DNA of 64,000 nucleotides from Ferrimonas gelatinilytica (GCF_039544205.1 NZ_BAABLF010000001.1:1-64000), one strand, 5' to 3'. Counted from the first letter of the stretch, positions 1 through 8,553 are shown. Program-made: numbers and translations. The notes: generated from the letters alone by a model not told the origin.

Positions 1-8
1 TGAAGACT

Positions 9-84
9 TGGTGGGCGGTACTGGGTTCGAACCAGTGACCCCCTGCTTGTAAGGCAGGTGCTCTCCCAACTGAGCTAACCGCCC
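9..84 (-). tRNA. tRNA-Val (anticodon TAC)
   Basis: The reverse strand folds as a complete 76-nt tRNA with encoded CCA. The acceptor stem GGGCGGT pairs with ACCGCCC, the D arm carries TAGCTCAGTTGGGAGAGC, the anticodon loop reads CTTACAA giving anticodon TAC, and the T arm carries GGTTCGAACC. It is the last gene of a leftward tRNA cluster next to gltX. Confidence 0.96.
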
Positions 85-129
85 AAATCTTTGCCGCTTC
101 CCGCCAACCAGGCGAGAAACCGATATAAG

Positions 130-205
130 TGGCGTCCCCTAGGGGATTCGAACCCCTGTTACCGCCGTGAAAGGGCGGTGTCCTAGGCCTCTAGACGAAG
201 GGGAC
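130..205 (-). tRNA. tRNA-Glu (anticodon TTC)
   Basis: The reverse strand gives a 76-nt tRNA with acceptor stem GTCCCCT/AGGGGAC, anticodon loop CTTTCAC (anticodon TTC), T arm GGTTCGAATCC and encoded CCA. It is identical to the copy at 277-352 and lies just upstream of tRNA-Val in the direction of transcription. Confidence 0.96.
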
Positions 206-212
206 CCCGGAC

Positions 213-213
213 N
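213..213. other. Ambiguous base / assembly join
   Basis: This is the only N I noticed in the window. It falls where a tRNA-Val 3' part should be and separates the two copies of the Val-Glu unit. It looks like a collapsed repeat, not a natural deletion. Confidence 0.8.
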
Positions 214-231
214 CAACTGAGCTAACCGCCC
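214..231 (-). pseudogene. 5' remnant of a second tRNA-Val, cut at the N
   Basis: These 18 bases are identical to the 5' end of tRNA-Val (67-84): acceptor strand GGGCGGT plus the start of the D arm. The rest of the gene is missing because the sequence hits the N at 213. It is probably an assembly casualty of a complete gene and not a true pseudogene. Confidence 0.75.
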
Positions 232-276
232 AAATCTTTGCCGCTTCCCGCCGGCCAGACGAGAAACCGATATAAG

Positions 277-352
277 TGGCGTCCCCTAGGGGATTCGAAC
301 CCCTGTTACCGCCGTGAAAGGGCGGTGTCCTAGGCCTCTAGACGAAGGGGAC
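277..352 (-). tRNA. tRNA-Glu (anticodon TTC), second copy
   Basis: Identical in sequence to the tRNA-Glu at 130-205, with anticodon TTC and encoded CCA. It is the first tRNA after the hairpin that follows tRNA-Ala. Confidence 0.96.
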
Positions 353-361
353 CCCGGACAT

Positions 362-384
362 AAAAGGCCGCATGGCGGCCTTTT
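362..384 (-). terminator. Hairpin between tRNA-Ala and tRNA-Glu
   Basis: AAAAGGCCG pairs with CGGCCTTTT around a short CATG-type loop. Read leftward it ends in four T, so it can act as a weak terminator or processing hairpin after tRNA-Ala. No separate promoter for the downstream tRNAs is obvious, so read-through is likely. Confidence 0.5.
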
Positions 385-394
385 ACTGAAACCT

Positions 395-470
<76 letters not shown>

Positions 471-510
471 AGAGCGCACTCACGAGGGCGTCCCCGTTAG
501 TGCGTGGCGC

Positions 511-539
511 ATTTTAGGGAGCCCCCCCAAGTGAGTCAA
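511..539 (-). promoter_or_regulatory. Sigma-70 promoter of the tRNA cluster
   Basis: On the minus strand TTGACT (534-539) and TAAAAT (511-516) are separated by exactly 17 bases. A GC-rich stretch (GCGCCACGC) follows the -10, the kind of discriminator found at stringently controlled stable-RNA promoters. It lies between the gltX stop codon and tRNA-Ala. Confidence 0.75.
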
Positions 540-548
540 TAGCGTTTT

Positions 549-1961
549 TTACGAATTCGCTCTGTTTGCTACAAATTCAACCGCCTTGTTGATCCTTTCT
601 ACGGAACGCGTCTGCCCTATCAGCAACAGAGTGAGATCCAGGCTTGGAGACTGGCCCGCACCGGTCACCGCAACCCGCAGGGGCATGCCCACTTTCCCCA
701 TCCCAAGCTCCAGCTCTTCGGCAGTATCCTTGATGCTCTGATGGATCGCCTCGGCGCTCCACTCGCTCAAGGCGGAGAGCTTCTCGGCGATCCGCTCCAG
801 GGGAGCCTGGGCCACGGGGCGCAGGTGCTTTTTGGCAGCCGCCGCATCGAACTCGGTGAACTCCTCGTAGTAGTAGCGGCTGGACTGCGCCAGCTCCTTG
901 AGGGTCTGACAGCGCTCGGCCATCACCGGGATGAGGTCCGTCAGCGCCGGACCGTTGGCGGTATCGATCTTCTGATCCGCAAAGTGCCAGGCCAGATGCT
1001 CCGCCACCTCCTCCACCGGCAGGCTCTTCATGTAGTGCTGGTTCAGCCACAGCAGCTTGTCGGTATTAAAGGCGGAGGCGGACTTGTTGATCGCCTTCAA
1101 GGAGAACAGCTTGATCATCTCCTCCATGGAGAAGATCTCCTGGTCACCGTGGGACCAGCCGAGACGCACCAGGTAGTTGAGCAGAGCCTGGGGCAGGAAG
1201 CCGTCGTCGCGGTACTGCATCACGCTGACCGCACCGTGGCGCTTGGACAGCTTGGCGCCGTCATCACCCAGGATCATGGAGACATGGGCGAACTCCGGCA
1301 CCGGGGCGCCCAGCGCCTCGTAGATGTTGATCTGACGCGGCGTGTTGTTGATGTGGTCCTCCCCACGAACCACCTGGGTGATCCCCATGTCCCAGTCATC
1401 GATAACCACACAGAAGTTGTAGGTCGGTGCACCATCGGTTCGACGGATGATCAGATCATCGAGTTCGCGATTGTCGATCTCAATGCGGCCGCGAACATGG
1501 TCATCCCAGGCGACTTTGCCCTCGACCGGGTTGCGGAAACGCACCACAAAGGGGGCATCGGCCTCCGGCGCTTCCCCGAGGTCACGGCAGTGGCCGTCGT
1601 AACGGGCCTTCTCACCATTGGCCATCTGCTGTTCACGCAGGGCATCGACCCGCTCCTTGGAGCAGTAACACTTGTAGGCTTTGCCCTCTTGCAACAGCTG
1701 GTCAATCAACTGGTTGTACCGATCGAAACGCTGGGTCTGGAAGTAGGGTCCCTCCTCCCAGTTCAGGCCAAGCCAGTTCATCCCTTCGAGAATGGCGTCG
1801 ATCGCCTCCTGGGTAGAACGCTCCAGATCGGTATCTTCGATGCGCAGGACGAAATCCCCGCCTTGATTTCGGGCGTATAACCAGGAGTACAAAGCAGTGC
1901 GAGCGCCACCGACGTGCAAAAAGCCGGTCGGGCTGGGGGCAAAACGGGTCTTAACGGTCAT
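549..1961 (-). CDS. gltX: Glutamate--tRNA ligase
   Basis: Class I aminoacyl-tRNA synthetase that charges tRNA-Glu in the cytoplasm. The 470-residue protein starts TRFAPSPTGFLHVGG, the HIGH-type ATP site, and carries GAKLSKRHG, the KMSKS-type loop. A CYC plus distant HC pair fits the zinc cluster of enteric GltX. I chose the ATG at 1959-1961 because it follows AGAAGGA at good spacing and matches the usual N-terminus; a longer frame to 2006 lacks homology. It lies just upstream of tRNA genes that include its own substrate tRNA-Glu, and gltX sits beside tRNA genes in many gammaproteobacteria. No terminator is visible between gltX and the tRNA promoter. Confidence 0.97.
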   Translation of the reverse strand: MTVKTRFAPSPTGFLHVGGARTALYSWLYARNQGGDFVLRIEDTDLERSTQEAIDAILEGMNWLGLNWEEGPYFQTQRFDRYNQLIDQLLQEGKAYKCYCSKERVDALREQQMANGEKARYDGHCRDLGEAPEADAPFVVRFRNPVEGKVAWDDHVRGRIEIDNRELDDLIIRRTDGAPTYNFCVVIDDWDMGITQVVRGEDHINNTPRQINIYEALGAPVPEFAHVSMILGDDGAKLSKRHGAVSVMQYRDDGFLPQALLNYLVRLGWSHGDQEIFSMEEMIKLFSLKAINKSASAFNTDKLLWLNQHYMKSLPVEEVAEHLAWHFADQKIDTANGPALTDLIPVMAERCQTLKELAQSSRYYYEEFTEFDAAAAKKHLRPVAQAPLERIAEKLSALSEWSAEAIHQSIKDTAEELELGMGKVGMPLRVAVTGAGQSPSLDLTLLLIGQTRSVERINKAVEFVANRANS

Positions 1962-2125
1962 ATCCTTCTCGATATACAGTAACTTGAGGAAGTGGCCCGG
2001 GGCCATGTAGGCAGGCTAGTTTAGCAGCCTCCCCGCACAGCGCCAAAAGCTATCGCTGCAGGCCCGCTGAAGGGGAAATATTGTTCTACGCTAACTCACA
2101 GAACTTCGCATCGGAGGATAGCAAT

Positions 2126-2353
2126 ATGCCGAAGTCCATCTCTCAATCCGCCCCCTTGGAGAGCATCGCCCGTTACCTGCAACGGGTGGAGGGCTGTGAT
2201 CCGGTTCAGGCCGAACGAGAAGCACGCCAGGTGGTTGCCGACTTCGAGCGCATGCAGCGCCAGGGTTACATCAGCGGCTGGTACTTTGACGAGCAGGGCC
2301 ATCTGGACCTGATCCCCTCCGATGACGTGCTGGGACGATTGAATGAAAAATAA
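2126..2353 (+). CDS. Small protein of unknown function (75 aa)
   Basis: A 75-residue, acidic, soluble-looking protein that I do not recognise. The N-terminal half is predicted helical and rich in Arg/Glu (SIARYLQRVEGCDPVQAERE), followed by GYISGWYFDEQGHLDLIP, which could be a beta hairpin. I chose the ATG at 2126 because GGAGGA lies eight bases upstream; the frame continues open to 2081. The gene stands alone, divergent from gltX, and is followed by a GC-rich hairpin. There is no signal peptide or membrane segment. Confidence 0.7.
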   Translation: MPKSISQSAPLESIARYLQRVEGCDPVQAEREARQVVADFERMQRQGYISGWYFDEQGHLDLIPSDDVLGRLNEK

Positions 2354-2354
2354 A

Positions 2355-2378
2355 CGGCGCGGTCGGCTGACCGCGCCG
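2355..2378 (+). terminator. GC-rich hairpin after the small gene
   Basis: CGGCGCGGTC pairs perfectly with GACCGCGCCG around GGCT. There is no T run on the plus side, so termination is only likely, not certain. Confidence 0.45.
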
Positions 2379-2481
2379 CGCGAGCCCTGTGAATTTCCCC
2401 TCTCTCCCCTATTGAGTCCTTCCGGTAAACTGGCATAGTAAACAGACTACCCGCAGTTTTATCGAGGCAACTCAAGCGTCT

Positions 2482-3354
2482 ATGGATCTACGTCAGTTAC
2501 GTAATTTCGTCATGGTGGCAGAACATGCCAGTTTCACCCGAGCGGCGAAAGTCTTGGGAGTTGCCCAACCTGCGGTCAGTACCGCCATCAAGAAGCTGGA
2601 GACCGACTTGGGACTGGTACTGCTGCATCGCCAGGACAAACGGGTCCAGTTGACCGCCGAAGGCAAGGAATTGCTGCCCCATGCCCAGGCGATTTTGCAA
2701 CGGGTTGAACAGGCCACCCAGGCGATGGCAAGGCTGCGGGATCTGGATCGCGGCGAAGTGCGGATCGCCCTGCCGGGCATGGTCGGCTCCTACTACTTTC
2801 CGGCCCTGTTGATGGCGTTTCACCATCGCTATCCGGAGCTCAAACTGTCACTGTGCGAAGCGGGCACCAAAGAGATCCTCGGAATGCTGGAGCGGGACGA
2901 AGTGGACATCGGCATCATCATCGATCCCGGCGAACATGCCGGCCTCGAGACCCTGCCTTTAACCCGACCTGAGATGATCGCGGCGGTCGGCCTCGAACAT
3001 CCCCTGGCCAAGCAGGACAGCATCGACTGGGATGAGTTCTTCCAGCATGAACTGGTGATGTTTAAGGACGGCTATTATCACCGTGAATTGGTTAATGAGT
3101 TGGCCCAGGCCCGGGGCTTCCAACCGGATATCGCCTTCGAGACCAACCTGATCGAGCTGATCCGCAGCATTGTCCGGCAGGGTTTTGCCATCACGACGGT
3201 GCTGGATATGGTGGTCAAGGGGGATCCGGAAATCAAGGCGCTGCGGTTTAAGGAACCGATGTACATGGATCTGCATGTTGGCTGGAAAAGTGGCCGTGCC
3301 CTAACCCAGGCGGATCGTACCTTCCTGGACTTTTTGCTGGAACAAAACGCCTGA
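2482..3354 (+). CDS. LysR-family transcriptional regulator
   Basis: A 290-residue LysR-type regulator. Residues 1-60 form the winged helix-turn-helix (FTRAAKVLGVAQPAVSTAIKKLE), followed by a linker helix and a two-lobed effector domain (from about residue 90, GEVRIALPGMVGSYYFPALL). The effector domain resembles those of CynR/CidR-like regulators, but the ligand cannot be told. It converges on gltS with only 16 bases between the stop codons, so a regulatory link to glutamate uptake is possible but unproven. The start is the first ATG with the full HTH; its ribosome site is weak. Confidence 0.9.
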   Translation: MDLRQLRNFVMVAEHASFTRAAKVLGVAQPAVSTAIKKLETDLGLVLLHRQDKRVQLTAEGKELLPHAQAILQRVEQATQAMARLRDLDRGEVRIALPGMVGSYYFPALLMAFHHRYPELKLSLCEAGTKEILGMLERDEVDIGIIIDPGEHAGLETLPLTRPEMIAAVGLEHPLAKQDSIDWDEFFQHELVMFKDGYYHRELVNELAQARGFQPDIAFETNLIELIRSIVRQGFAITTVLDMVVKGDPEIKALRFKEPMYMDLHVGWKSGRALTQADRTFLDFLLEQNA

Positions 3355-3370
3355 CACCGACAAGGGCGGA

Positions 3371-4564
3371 CTATGACAGCAAGCTGTTCATCAGCAGTTG
3401 CAGGATCACCGCGTTGGACACATCCACAAAGAAAGCGTTAGCCAGGGGAATCACCATAAATGCCAGCGGTGCGGCTCCGTAACGGGCCGTTACCGCGTTC
3501 ATGTTGGCCATCGCATTGGGGAGTGCCCCCAGTCCCATGCCGAGATAACCGGCACAGATCACCGCGCTGTCATAGCTCCTGCCCAGCAGTGGAAACATCA
3601 CGAAAAGCACCAGCAACACCATCATGGCGACCTGGGCCAGCACCGTCAGCAGCATCGGCAGCGCCAGATCCACCAGCGTCCAAAGCTGCATCCCCATCAG
3701 TGACATCGACAGAAACAGGCCCAGGGTTATCTCTGACAGCAGCGGCAGCGATTGCCCCTCCGTCGGAGCTTCAAGCCTAGGTAACAGTCGGGGTAGCACG
3801 TTCGTCAACACCAGACCGGTTAGCATGCAGGCCAGGAATTCGGGAATATTCACACCATGTTGCCCGGCCAGAGCGGCGATATTGGTGCCCAGAATGATGC
3901 CAGCGCTGACATACATCAACACCACGAACATCCCCTGGCTGTCTATCTGGCGCCCCTTACGCTCTCCGCTTTGAGTCCTCAGTACCGGCTCACCGGCACG
4001 CAAACGGTGACGTTCGATAAGACGCTGGGCCAAGGGCCCGCCCACCAGCCCCCCCAGTACCAGGCCGATGGTGGCACTGGCGATCCCGATCTCCAGGGCG
4101 TTCTCCACCCCGGCGCTTTGCTCAAATACCGAGGACCAGGCCACCGCGGTTCCATGGCCACCGAACAGGGAGACCGAGCCGAGGAGCAAACCATTAATAG
4201 GCGGAAGCCCGCTGGCCTTGGCCATCAGTAATCCGGTGACATTTTGCAGCAGTACCCCCAATACGCAGATCACCAACAGCACCATCATGGGGCGCCCACC
4301 ACGGGTCAACATCTCGAGGCGGGCCGTCAGCCCTACGGAGGTAAAAAACGCCAATAGCAGGACGTCGCGCAATGAGGTATCAAACTGAAGATCGAAACCG
4401 AAAAACTCGTGAGCCACGAGGGTAAGAAGGGAGGCTGCGATCCCCCCACTGACAGGTTGGGGAATGTTGTAGGTTCTTAGCACAGCGATCTGACTGTTAA
4501 GCAGGCGCCCCATCAACAACACCAGGATGGCGGCCAGCACAGTCTCTCGCAAAGATAACTCCAT
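3371..4564 (-). CDS. gltS: Sodium/glutamate symporter
   Basis: GltS-family inner-membrane carrier for sodium-coupled glutamate uptake, 397 residues, close to the family's usual 400. The family signatures are present: IPQPVSGGI near residue 40, TSLRDVLLLAFFTSVGL, and the pore-loop motif GSVSLFGGHGTAVAWSSVF, plus a second GYLGMGLGALPNAMANM near the C-terminus. About ten hydrophobic segments are visible. I chose the ATG at 4562-4564 because GAGG lies eight bases upstream; a GTG three codons earlier overlaps that site. It is convergent with a LysR gene. Confidence 0.95.
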   Translation of the reverse strand: MELSLRETVLAAILVLLMGRLLNSQIAVLRTYNIPQPVSGGIAASLLTLVAHEFFGFDLQFDTSLRDVLLLAFFTSVGLTARLEMLTRGGRPMMVLLVICVLGVLLQNVTGLLMAKASGLPPINGLLLGSVSLFGGHGTAVAWSSVFEQSAGVENALEIGIASATIGLVLGGLVGGPLAQRLIERHRLRAGEPVLRTQSGERKGRQIDSQGMFVVLMYVSAGIILGTNIAALAGQHGVNIPEFLACMLTGLVLTNVLPRLLPRLEAPTEGQSLPLLSEITLGLFLSMSLMGMQLWTLVDLALPMLLTVLAQVAMMVLLVLFVMFPLLGRSYDSAVICAGYLGMGLGALPNAMANMNAVTARYGAAPLAFMVIPLANAFFVDVSNAVILQLLMNSLLS

Positions 4565-4812
4565 CCTCAACACCTCGAATCGCGTGCTTCAGCACCTGCT
4601 GTCCCGGTCGGGGTCAAGGAGATCCCGAACAGGCTGTTGGGTCGCTCAGAAGCCAGCAACGCCGGTCAGGATCGCCGTAACGTCACTGCCATCCACGCGC
4701 TCTTAATCGCGTGCTTTAATGACTTGGCCGTAGGAACGAGAGAAGGAAGTATAGGCCTCATTTTGCCCGCCTTGGGGGCTTGGGCCCAGAAACCCGTGGG
4801 GAAGTAACCGGT
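4565..4812. other. Intergenic spacer, nothing identified
   Basis: About 250 bases between maiA and gltS, both leftward. I see no gene, no convincing terminator for maiA and no clear promoter for the genes to its left. Confidence 0.5.
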
Positions 4813-5454
4813 TTAAAAGGCATCCGGCTGCAGCTCGGGGGCGGCCTGCCTGAAGCAGGGAAGCGTGCGGCATCGCGCGACAATCTGGTTGATGCGGCGG
4901 TAGGGTTCCAGCATCAGCTGCTCCCGTTGCGCCTGTTCCCACTGGGGGAGTAGGCAAAGATCCGCCAGGGTTAAGCCATCCCCAAAACAGTACTCACCCG
5001 CAGTGCGCTCCAGTTGCACCTCCAGGGCATCAAAGCTCTGTCTTAGCCAATGCTGTCGCCATGCCTCCGGCGTCGCTGACGATGACTCGTGGTATATCGC
5101 GAGGCGGCGTTCTACCCGGCTGGTCAACAGGGGCTGGCAATCCGAAACCATCATCTGGGCCAGAGAGCGAACCTGGGCACGCTCCACCGGCTTGCTCGGC
5201 AGCAGGGGGGGGAGTGGGTAGGCTTCCTCCAGGTACTCGATGATCGCCAGGGACTGGGAGAGAACGAAGTCGCCATCCACCAGGGTGGGCACTGCCCGGG
5301 CCGGATTCAGCAAGCCGTAGCCGGGCAGTCGGTGTGCCCCGCCGTCCCGCTCGAGATCCACCGCGACGTACTCAAAGGGCAGGCCCTTGTAGTGGCAGGC
5401 AATGCGAACCCGGTGGGCGGCGACCGAGCGCCAATAACCGTACAGTTTGACCAT
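4813..5454 (-). CDS. maiA: Maleylacetoacetate isomerase (zeta-class GST)
   Basis: A glutathione S-transferase fold protein of 213 residues that isomerises 4-maleylacetoacetate to fumarylacetoacetate in tyrosine breakdown. The N-terminal thioredoxin-like part has LYGYWRSVAAHRVRIAC, where the zeta-class SSC-type motif is replaced by RSV, then NPARAVPTLVDGDFVLSQSLAIIEYLEE, which binds glutathione; the C-terminal helical domain follows. The start at 5452-5454 has AGGGGGA upstream. It lies 145 bases downstream of hpd on the same strand, consistent with one pathway. The zeta-class serine seems displaced, so activity deserves a check. A closely related maleylpyruvate isomerase role is the main alternative. 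Confidence 0.85.
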   Translation of the reverse strand: MVKLYGYWRSVAAHRVRIACHYKGLPFEYVAVDLERDGGAHRLPGYGLLNPARAVPTLVDGDFVLSQSLAIIEYLEEAYPLPPLLPSKPVERAQVRSLAQMMVSDCQPLLTSRVERRLAIYHESSSATPEAWRQHWLRQSFDALEVQLERTAGEYCFGDGLTLADLCLLPQWEQAQREQLMLEPYRRINQIVARCRTLPCFRQAAPELQPDAF

Positions 5455-5599
5455 GCAGCATCCCCCTGGCGATGCCTTAATCCCTGTCATCACTATAGAC
5501 GGGGCGATACCCGCCGAGAGAGAAAAGGGCATTAATTCATTCGATTGGGGGATGCATTCATGGCATCCGTCCGCCACCTGGCCGACGGCGCCACAAGGC

Positions 5600-6697
5600 T
5601 CAGATCACGCCGCGACGGATCTGGTCCTCTTCGATCGACTCGAACAACGCCTTGAAGTTGCCCTCACCAAACCCTTCGTTGCCCTTACGCTGGATGATCT
5701 CGAAGAACACCGGACCGATAACCGTCTGGGTGAAGATCTGCAACAGGATCCCATCCTTGCTCGGGGCCCCGTCAATCAGGATCTGCAGCTCCCGCATCGC
5801 GTCGAGATCTTCCTGGTGCCCCACGACACGGTCATTGACCTTGTCGTAGTAGGTATCCGGGGTCGGCATAAAGGCCATGCCACCATCACGAAGGGTCTTA
5901 ACGGTCTGGTAGATGTCGTTGGTACTCAGCGCGATGTGCTGGATCCCCTCCCCTTGGTAAGCACGCAGGTACTCCTCGATCTGGCTCTTGTCATCAGACG
6001 ACTCGTTGATCGGGATCCGGATCTTCCCGCAGGGGCCGGTCATCGCCCGGCTCACCAGCCCGGTCAGTTTACCTTCGATATCGAAATAGCGGATCTCACG
6101 GAAGTTGCCGATCCTCTCGTAGAAACCGGCCCAAGTATCCATATTGCCCCGGAAGACGTTATGGGTCAGGTGATCAATCTCGAAAAGCCCTGCGTCACAG
6201 GCCTTCAATCGGGCCTGTGCATCGGGGTAGAAACGGAAATCCACGTCATAGATGCTTCGGTCACCGTAGCGATCGACGAAGTAAAGCGCCGAACCGCCGA
6301 TGCCTTGTACCGCAGGAATATTCAGCTCCATCGGCCCAACGGCGGTTTCCAGCCGCTCAGCGCCGTTGGCTAACGCATGGGAAAGCGCCGCTGCTGCATC
6401 CCGGCAACGCCACGCCATGCCGCAGACACTTGGGCCGTGGGCCCGGGCAAAGTCGGCCGCCTGGGAGTGGGGCTCGGCATTGATGATGAAGTTGATGTCC
6501 CCCTGACGGTAGAGCCAGGCCTCCTTGCTGCGATGACGAGCGATCTCGGCAAAGCCCAGGTGGACGAACAGGTCCTTAAGCGCCTGGATCCCCTTCGGGT
6601 CCGGTGCGGTGTATTCGACAAACTCGAACCCGTCAGTCCCCAGGGGGTTACGACGCTGTTCGGATTGGGGGTCATTGTTATGGGTCGTGTGAGTCAC
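5600..6697 (-). CDS. hpd: 4-hydroxyphenylpyruvate dioxygenase
   Basis: Fe(II) dioxygenase of the VOC fold that turns 4-hydroxyphenylpyruvate into homogentisate in tyrosine breakdown. The 365-residue protein has all three iron ligands: H176 in IDHLTHNVF, H254 in GIQHIALST and E333 in GPVFFEIIQRKG. The C-terminal gate GFGEGNFKALFESIE is intact. The start is GTG at 6695-6697, preceded by AAGAGGGAAAG; no better ATG fits the family N-terminus. maiA follows on the same strand and tyrR lies upstream. Homogentisate dioxygenase and fumarylacetoacetase are not in this window. Confidence 0.96.
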   Translation of the reverse strand: MTHTTHNNDPQSEQRRNPLGTDGFEFVEYTAPDPKGIQALKDLFVHLGFAEIARHRSKEAWLYRQGDINFIINAEPHSQAADFARAHGPSVCGMAWRCRDAAAALSHALANGAERLETAVGPMELNIPAVQGIGGSALYFVDRYGDRSIYDVDFRFYPDAQARLKACDAGLFEIDHLTHNVFRGNMDTWAGFYERIGNFREIRYFDIEGKLTGLVSRAMTGPCGKIRIPINESSDDKSQIEEYLRAYQGEGIQHIALSTNDIYQTVKTLRDGGMAFMPTPDTYYDKVNDRVVGHQEDLDAMRELQILIDGAPSKDGILLQIFTQTVIGPVFFEIIQRKGNEGFGEGNFKALFESIEEDQIRRGVI

Positions 6698-6810
6698 TGT
6701 GCTTTCCCTCTTAAATTCTCATATGTTCACATTGCAACAACAACCTGTTTACCTAATCGGAGGGCAGGGATAAACCACCGCGCAGCACCAGCACAAACAC
6801 GACGCAAAAA

Positions 6811-6844
6811 AAAATGTCAGGGTGACGTTACACCCTGACATTTT
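6811..6844 (-). terminator. Rho-independent terminator of tyrR
   Basis: AAAATGTCAGGGTG pairs perfectly with CACCCTGACATTTT around ACGTTA. Read leftward it runs into nine T. It sits 27 bases past the tyrR stop codon. Confidence 0.9.
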
Positions 6845-6870
6845 CCCATATTTATTAATACCTTAATGCC

Positions 6871-8421
6871 CTATGATGGCGTACGCTGCTTACCGATGCG
6901 GTACTCACGGAGCTTATTCGCAATGGCGGTGTGCGATACCCCAAGCTTGCGGGCCAGCTGGCGGGTCGAGGGGTAGGCAGGGTAGAGGCGCCGCAACAGG
7001 CTGGCCTCAAACTGCTTAACCGCTTCATCGAGCGTGCCCTCAAACTCCCGGTCGAAATAGCCGAAACTCTCGTTCCAATCGGGCAGGCGAAGCTGCTCCG
7101 GCGTCAGTTCACCCCGCTGCTCCGCCATGGAGACCGCGCGGAAAATGGCATTTTTAAGCTGCCGAACGTTGCCGGGCCAGGCGTAGTTGCGGATGAACTC
7201 CCGGGTTTGCGCCGAGAGCTGCCGCACCGGCGTGCCCAACTGCTCGCTGTAGTGTTCCAAAAACAGCTCGGCCAGAGGGATGATGTCTGCTTTGCGCTCC
7301 CGCAGCGGGGGGAGGATCAAGTTCAGGACGTTGATGCGGTAGTAAAGATCCTCACGAAACTCCCCTTTCTGGCATAGCTCCGAGAGGTCTTTCTGGCTGG
7401 CACAGATGATGCGCAGATCCACCTTGATCTCGGTATCATCCCCCACCCGACGGAAGCAGCCATCCTGGATCAGACGGAGCAGCTTGACCTGCAGTTGAGG
7501 GGACATATCCGCCACATCATCCAGGAACACAGTGCCTCCGCTGGCCTGCTCGATCACCCCACGCTTCACCACCTCACCGGGGCTGCTGGCCAGGCCAAAG
7601 AGTTCGCTCTCCGCCACATTATCCGGCAATGAGGCGCAGTTGATCACCACGAACCCCTTGTCCCGGCGTAAACTGGCTTCGTGGCACGCCCGTGCCATCT
7701 GCTCCTTACCGGTGCCGGTTTCCCCCAGGATCAGCAGCGGCGCCTCCAGCTGAGCCATGCGACGCGCCTCCTCCAGCAACAGCTTCATCCGCTCGCTGTC
7801 GGCAATCAGGGTATCGAAACCGGAACGCTGCTCCCGCAGGGCATTAAACTGCTTGCCAACCCGAGCCGGCGACTTGAGCTGTACCATGGCGCCCGCCAAA
7901 ATCTTCTTCCCCTCCTCGTCCGGCAAGACGATGGGCGACATCTCGGCAAGGTACTGGTTACCGGCAATGGTCACCTTGGTCGCCTGAGGTTGCACCTGCT
8001 CCGAGCCCAGCCAGCGGACAAAGGAGAAACCGTGTAGGTAATTGGCAATAGGCTGGTCTACCAACTCCTCCCAGGAAACACCAAGGATCGCCAGGGTCGA
8101 GTCATTGGCCAGCGCAAAATTGGCTTTTAAGTCAATAGAAAATACCGGATCCGGCAGCGTTTTCAGTAGCGCCGAGAGTATCGAGTGCTCCCTCTCAGAG
8201 GGCATGTAAGGAACCGTGCGGACATCCGTGACATCACGAATTTTACGCAGTTGCGGCATCAGCGCCTGCAGTTGGTCAAAGCTGGGGGCCGGGATCTGAA
8301 GATACACAAAGCCTTCGCTGGCCGCGTCGATGGCATTGATATTGATTTCAAATTTTTCTAATACATCGAGGATTTCGCGGGCAAGCCCGATCCTGTCCTG
8401 ACAACTGACTCGTAAGCGCAT
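6871..8421 (-). CDS. tyrR: Aromatic amino acid regulator TyrR
   Basis: TyrR controls aromatic amino acid uptake, synthesis and breakdown in response to Tyr, Phe and Trp. The 516-residue protein has the family layout: ACT domain (1-70, starts MRLRVSCQDRIGLAREILD), PAS domain (about 78-190), AAA+ domain (about 205-430) with Walker A GETGTGKE and Walker B TVFLDDVADM, and a Fis-type HTH at the C-terminus (STRQLARKLGVSHTAIANKL). The GAFTGA loop for sigma-54 contact is absent (ESELFGLASS), as in enteric TyrR, which works with sigma-70. It sits amid phhA, phhB, hpd and maiA, its likely targets. A TyrR box over its promoter suggests autoregulation. Confidence 0.96.
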   Translation of the reverse strand: MRLRVSCQDRIGLAREILDVLEKFEININAIDAASEGFVYLQIPAPSFDQLQALMPQLRKIRDVTDVRTVPYMPSEREHSILSALLKTLPDPVFSIDLKANFALANDSTLAILGVSWEELVDQPIANYLHGFSFVRWLGSEQVQPQATKVTIAGNQYLAEMSPIVLPDEEGKKILAGAMVQLKSPARVGKQFNALREQRSGFDTLIADSERMKLLLEEARRMAQLEAPLLILGETGTGKEQMARACHEASLRRDKGFVVINCASLPDNVAESELFGLASSPGEVVKRGVIEQASGGTVFLDDVADMSPQLQVKLLRLIQDGCFRRVGDDTEIKVDLRIICASQKDLSELCQKGEFREDLYYRINVLNLILPPLRERKADIIPLAELFLEHYSEQLGTPVRQLSAQTREFIRNYAWPGNVRQLKNAIFRAVSMAEQRGELTPEQLRLPDWNESFGYFDREFEGTLDEAVKQFEASLLRRLYPAYPSTRQLARKLGVSHTAIANKLREYRIGKQRTPS

Positions 8422-8522
8422 CCTCTCTCCCTGTTATTATCATGCGGGGCCCGGCGACTACCGATAGGGGTTGCGGGATATCGGGTCATCCTGACCGGCG
8501 CGGGGCTCAGTGCGGAGATGAT

Positions 8523-8552
8523 ACTGTAAAATTCGCTGTACAATACAGTCAA
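8523..8552 (-). promoter_or_regulatory. tyrR promoter overlapped by a TyrR box
   Basis: Bases 8525-8542 read TGTAAA-N6-TGTACA, one base off the TyrR box TGTAAA-N6-TTTACA. On the minus strand a -35 TTGACT (8547-8552) and a -10 TACAGT (8523-8528) lie 18 bases apart, so the box covers the spacer and the -10. This placement fits repression of tyrR by its own product, as known in Escherichia coli. Confidence 0.7.
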
Positions 8553-8553
8553 A

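Larger units (their letters stand above)
67..359. repeat. Direct repeat of a Val-Glu tRNA unit, interrupted by N
   Basis: Bases 67-212 and 214-359 are two near-identical 146-base copies. Each covers the 5' end of a tRNA-Val, a spacer and a whole tRNA-Glu. I see only three spacer differences, around 103-109 versus 250-256. The single N at 213 sits exactly at the join. The likely reading is a tandem tRNA array whose middle was not resolved in assembly, so the real copy number may be higher. Confidence 0.85.

Noticed and set aside
741..1880. A 379-codon open frame on the plus strand inside gltX
   Set aside because: gltX has every catalytic motif on the minus strand; the plus frame is an antisense shadow.
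4703..4957. An 84-codon frame on the minus strand overlapping the end of maiA
   Set aside because: It overlaps maiA in another frame, has no ribosome site and has a composition biased to Pro/Gly/Ala.
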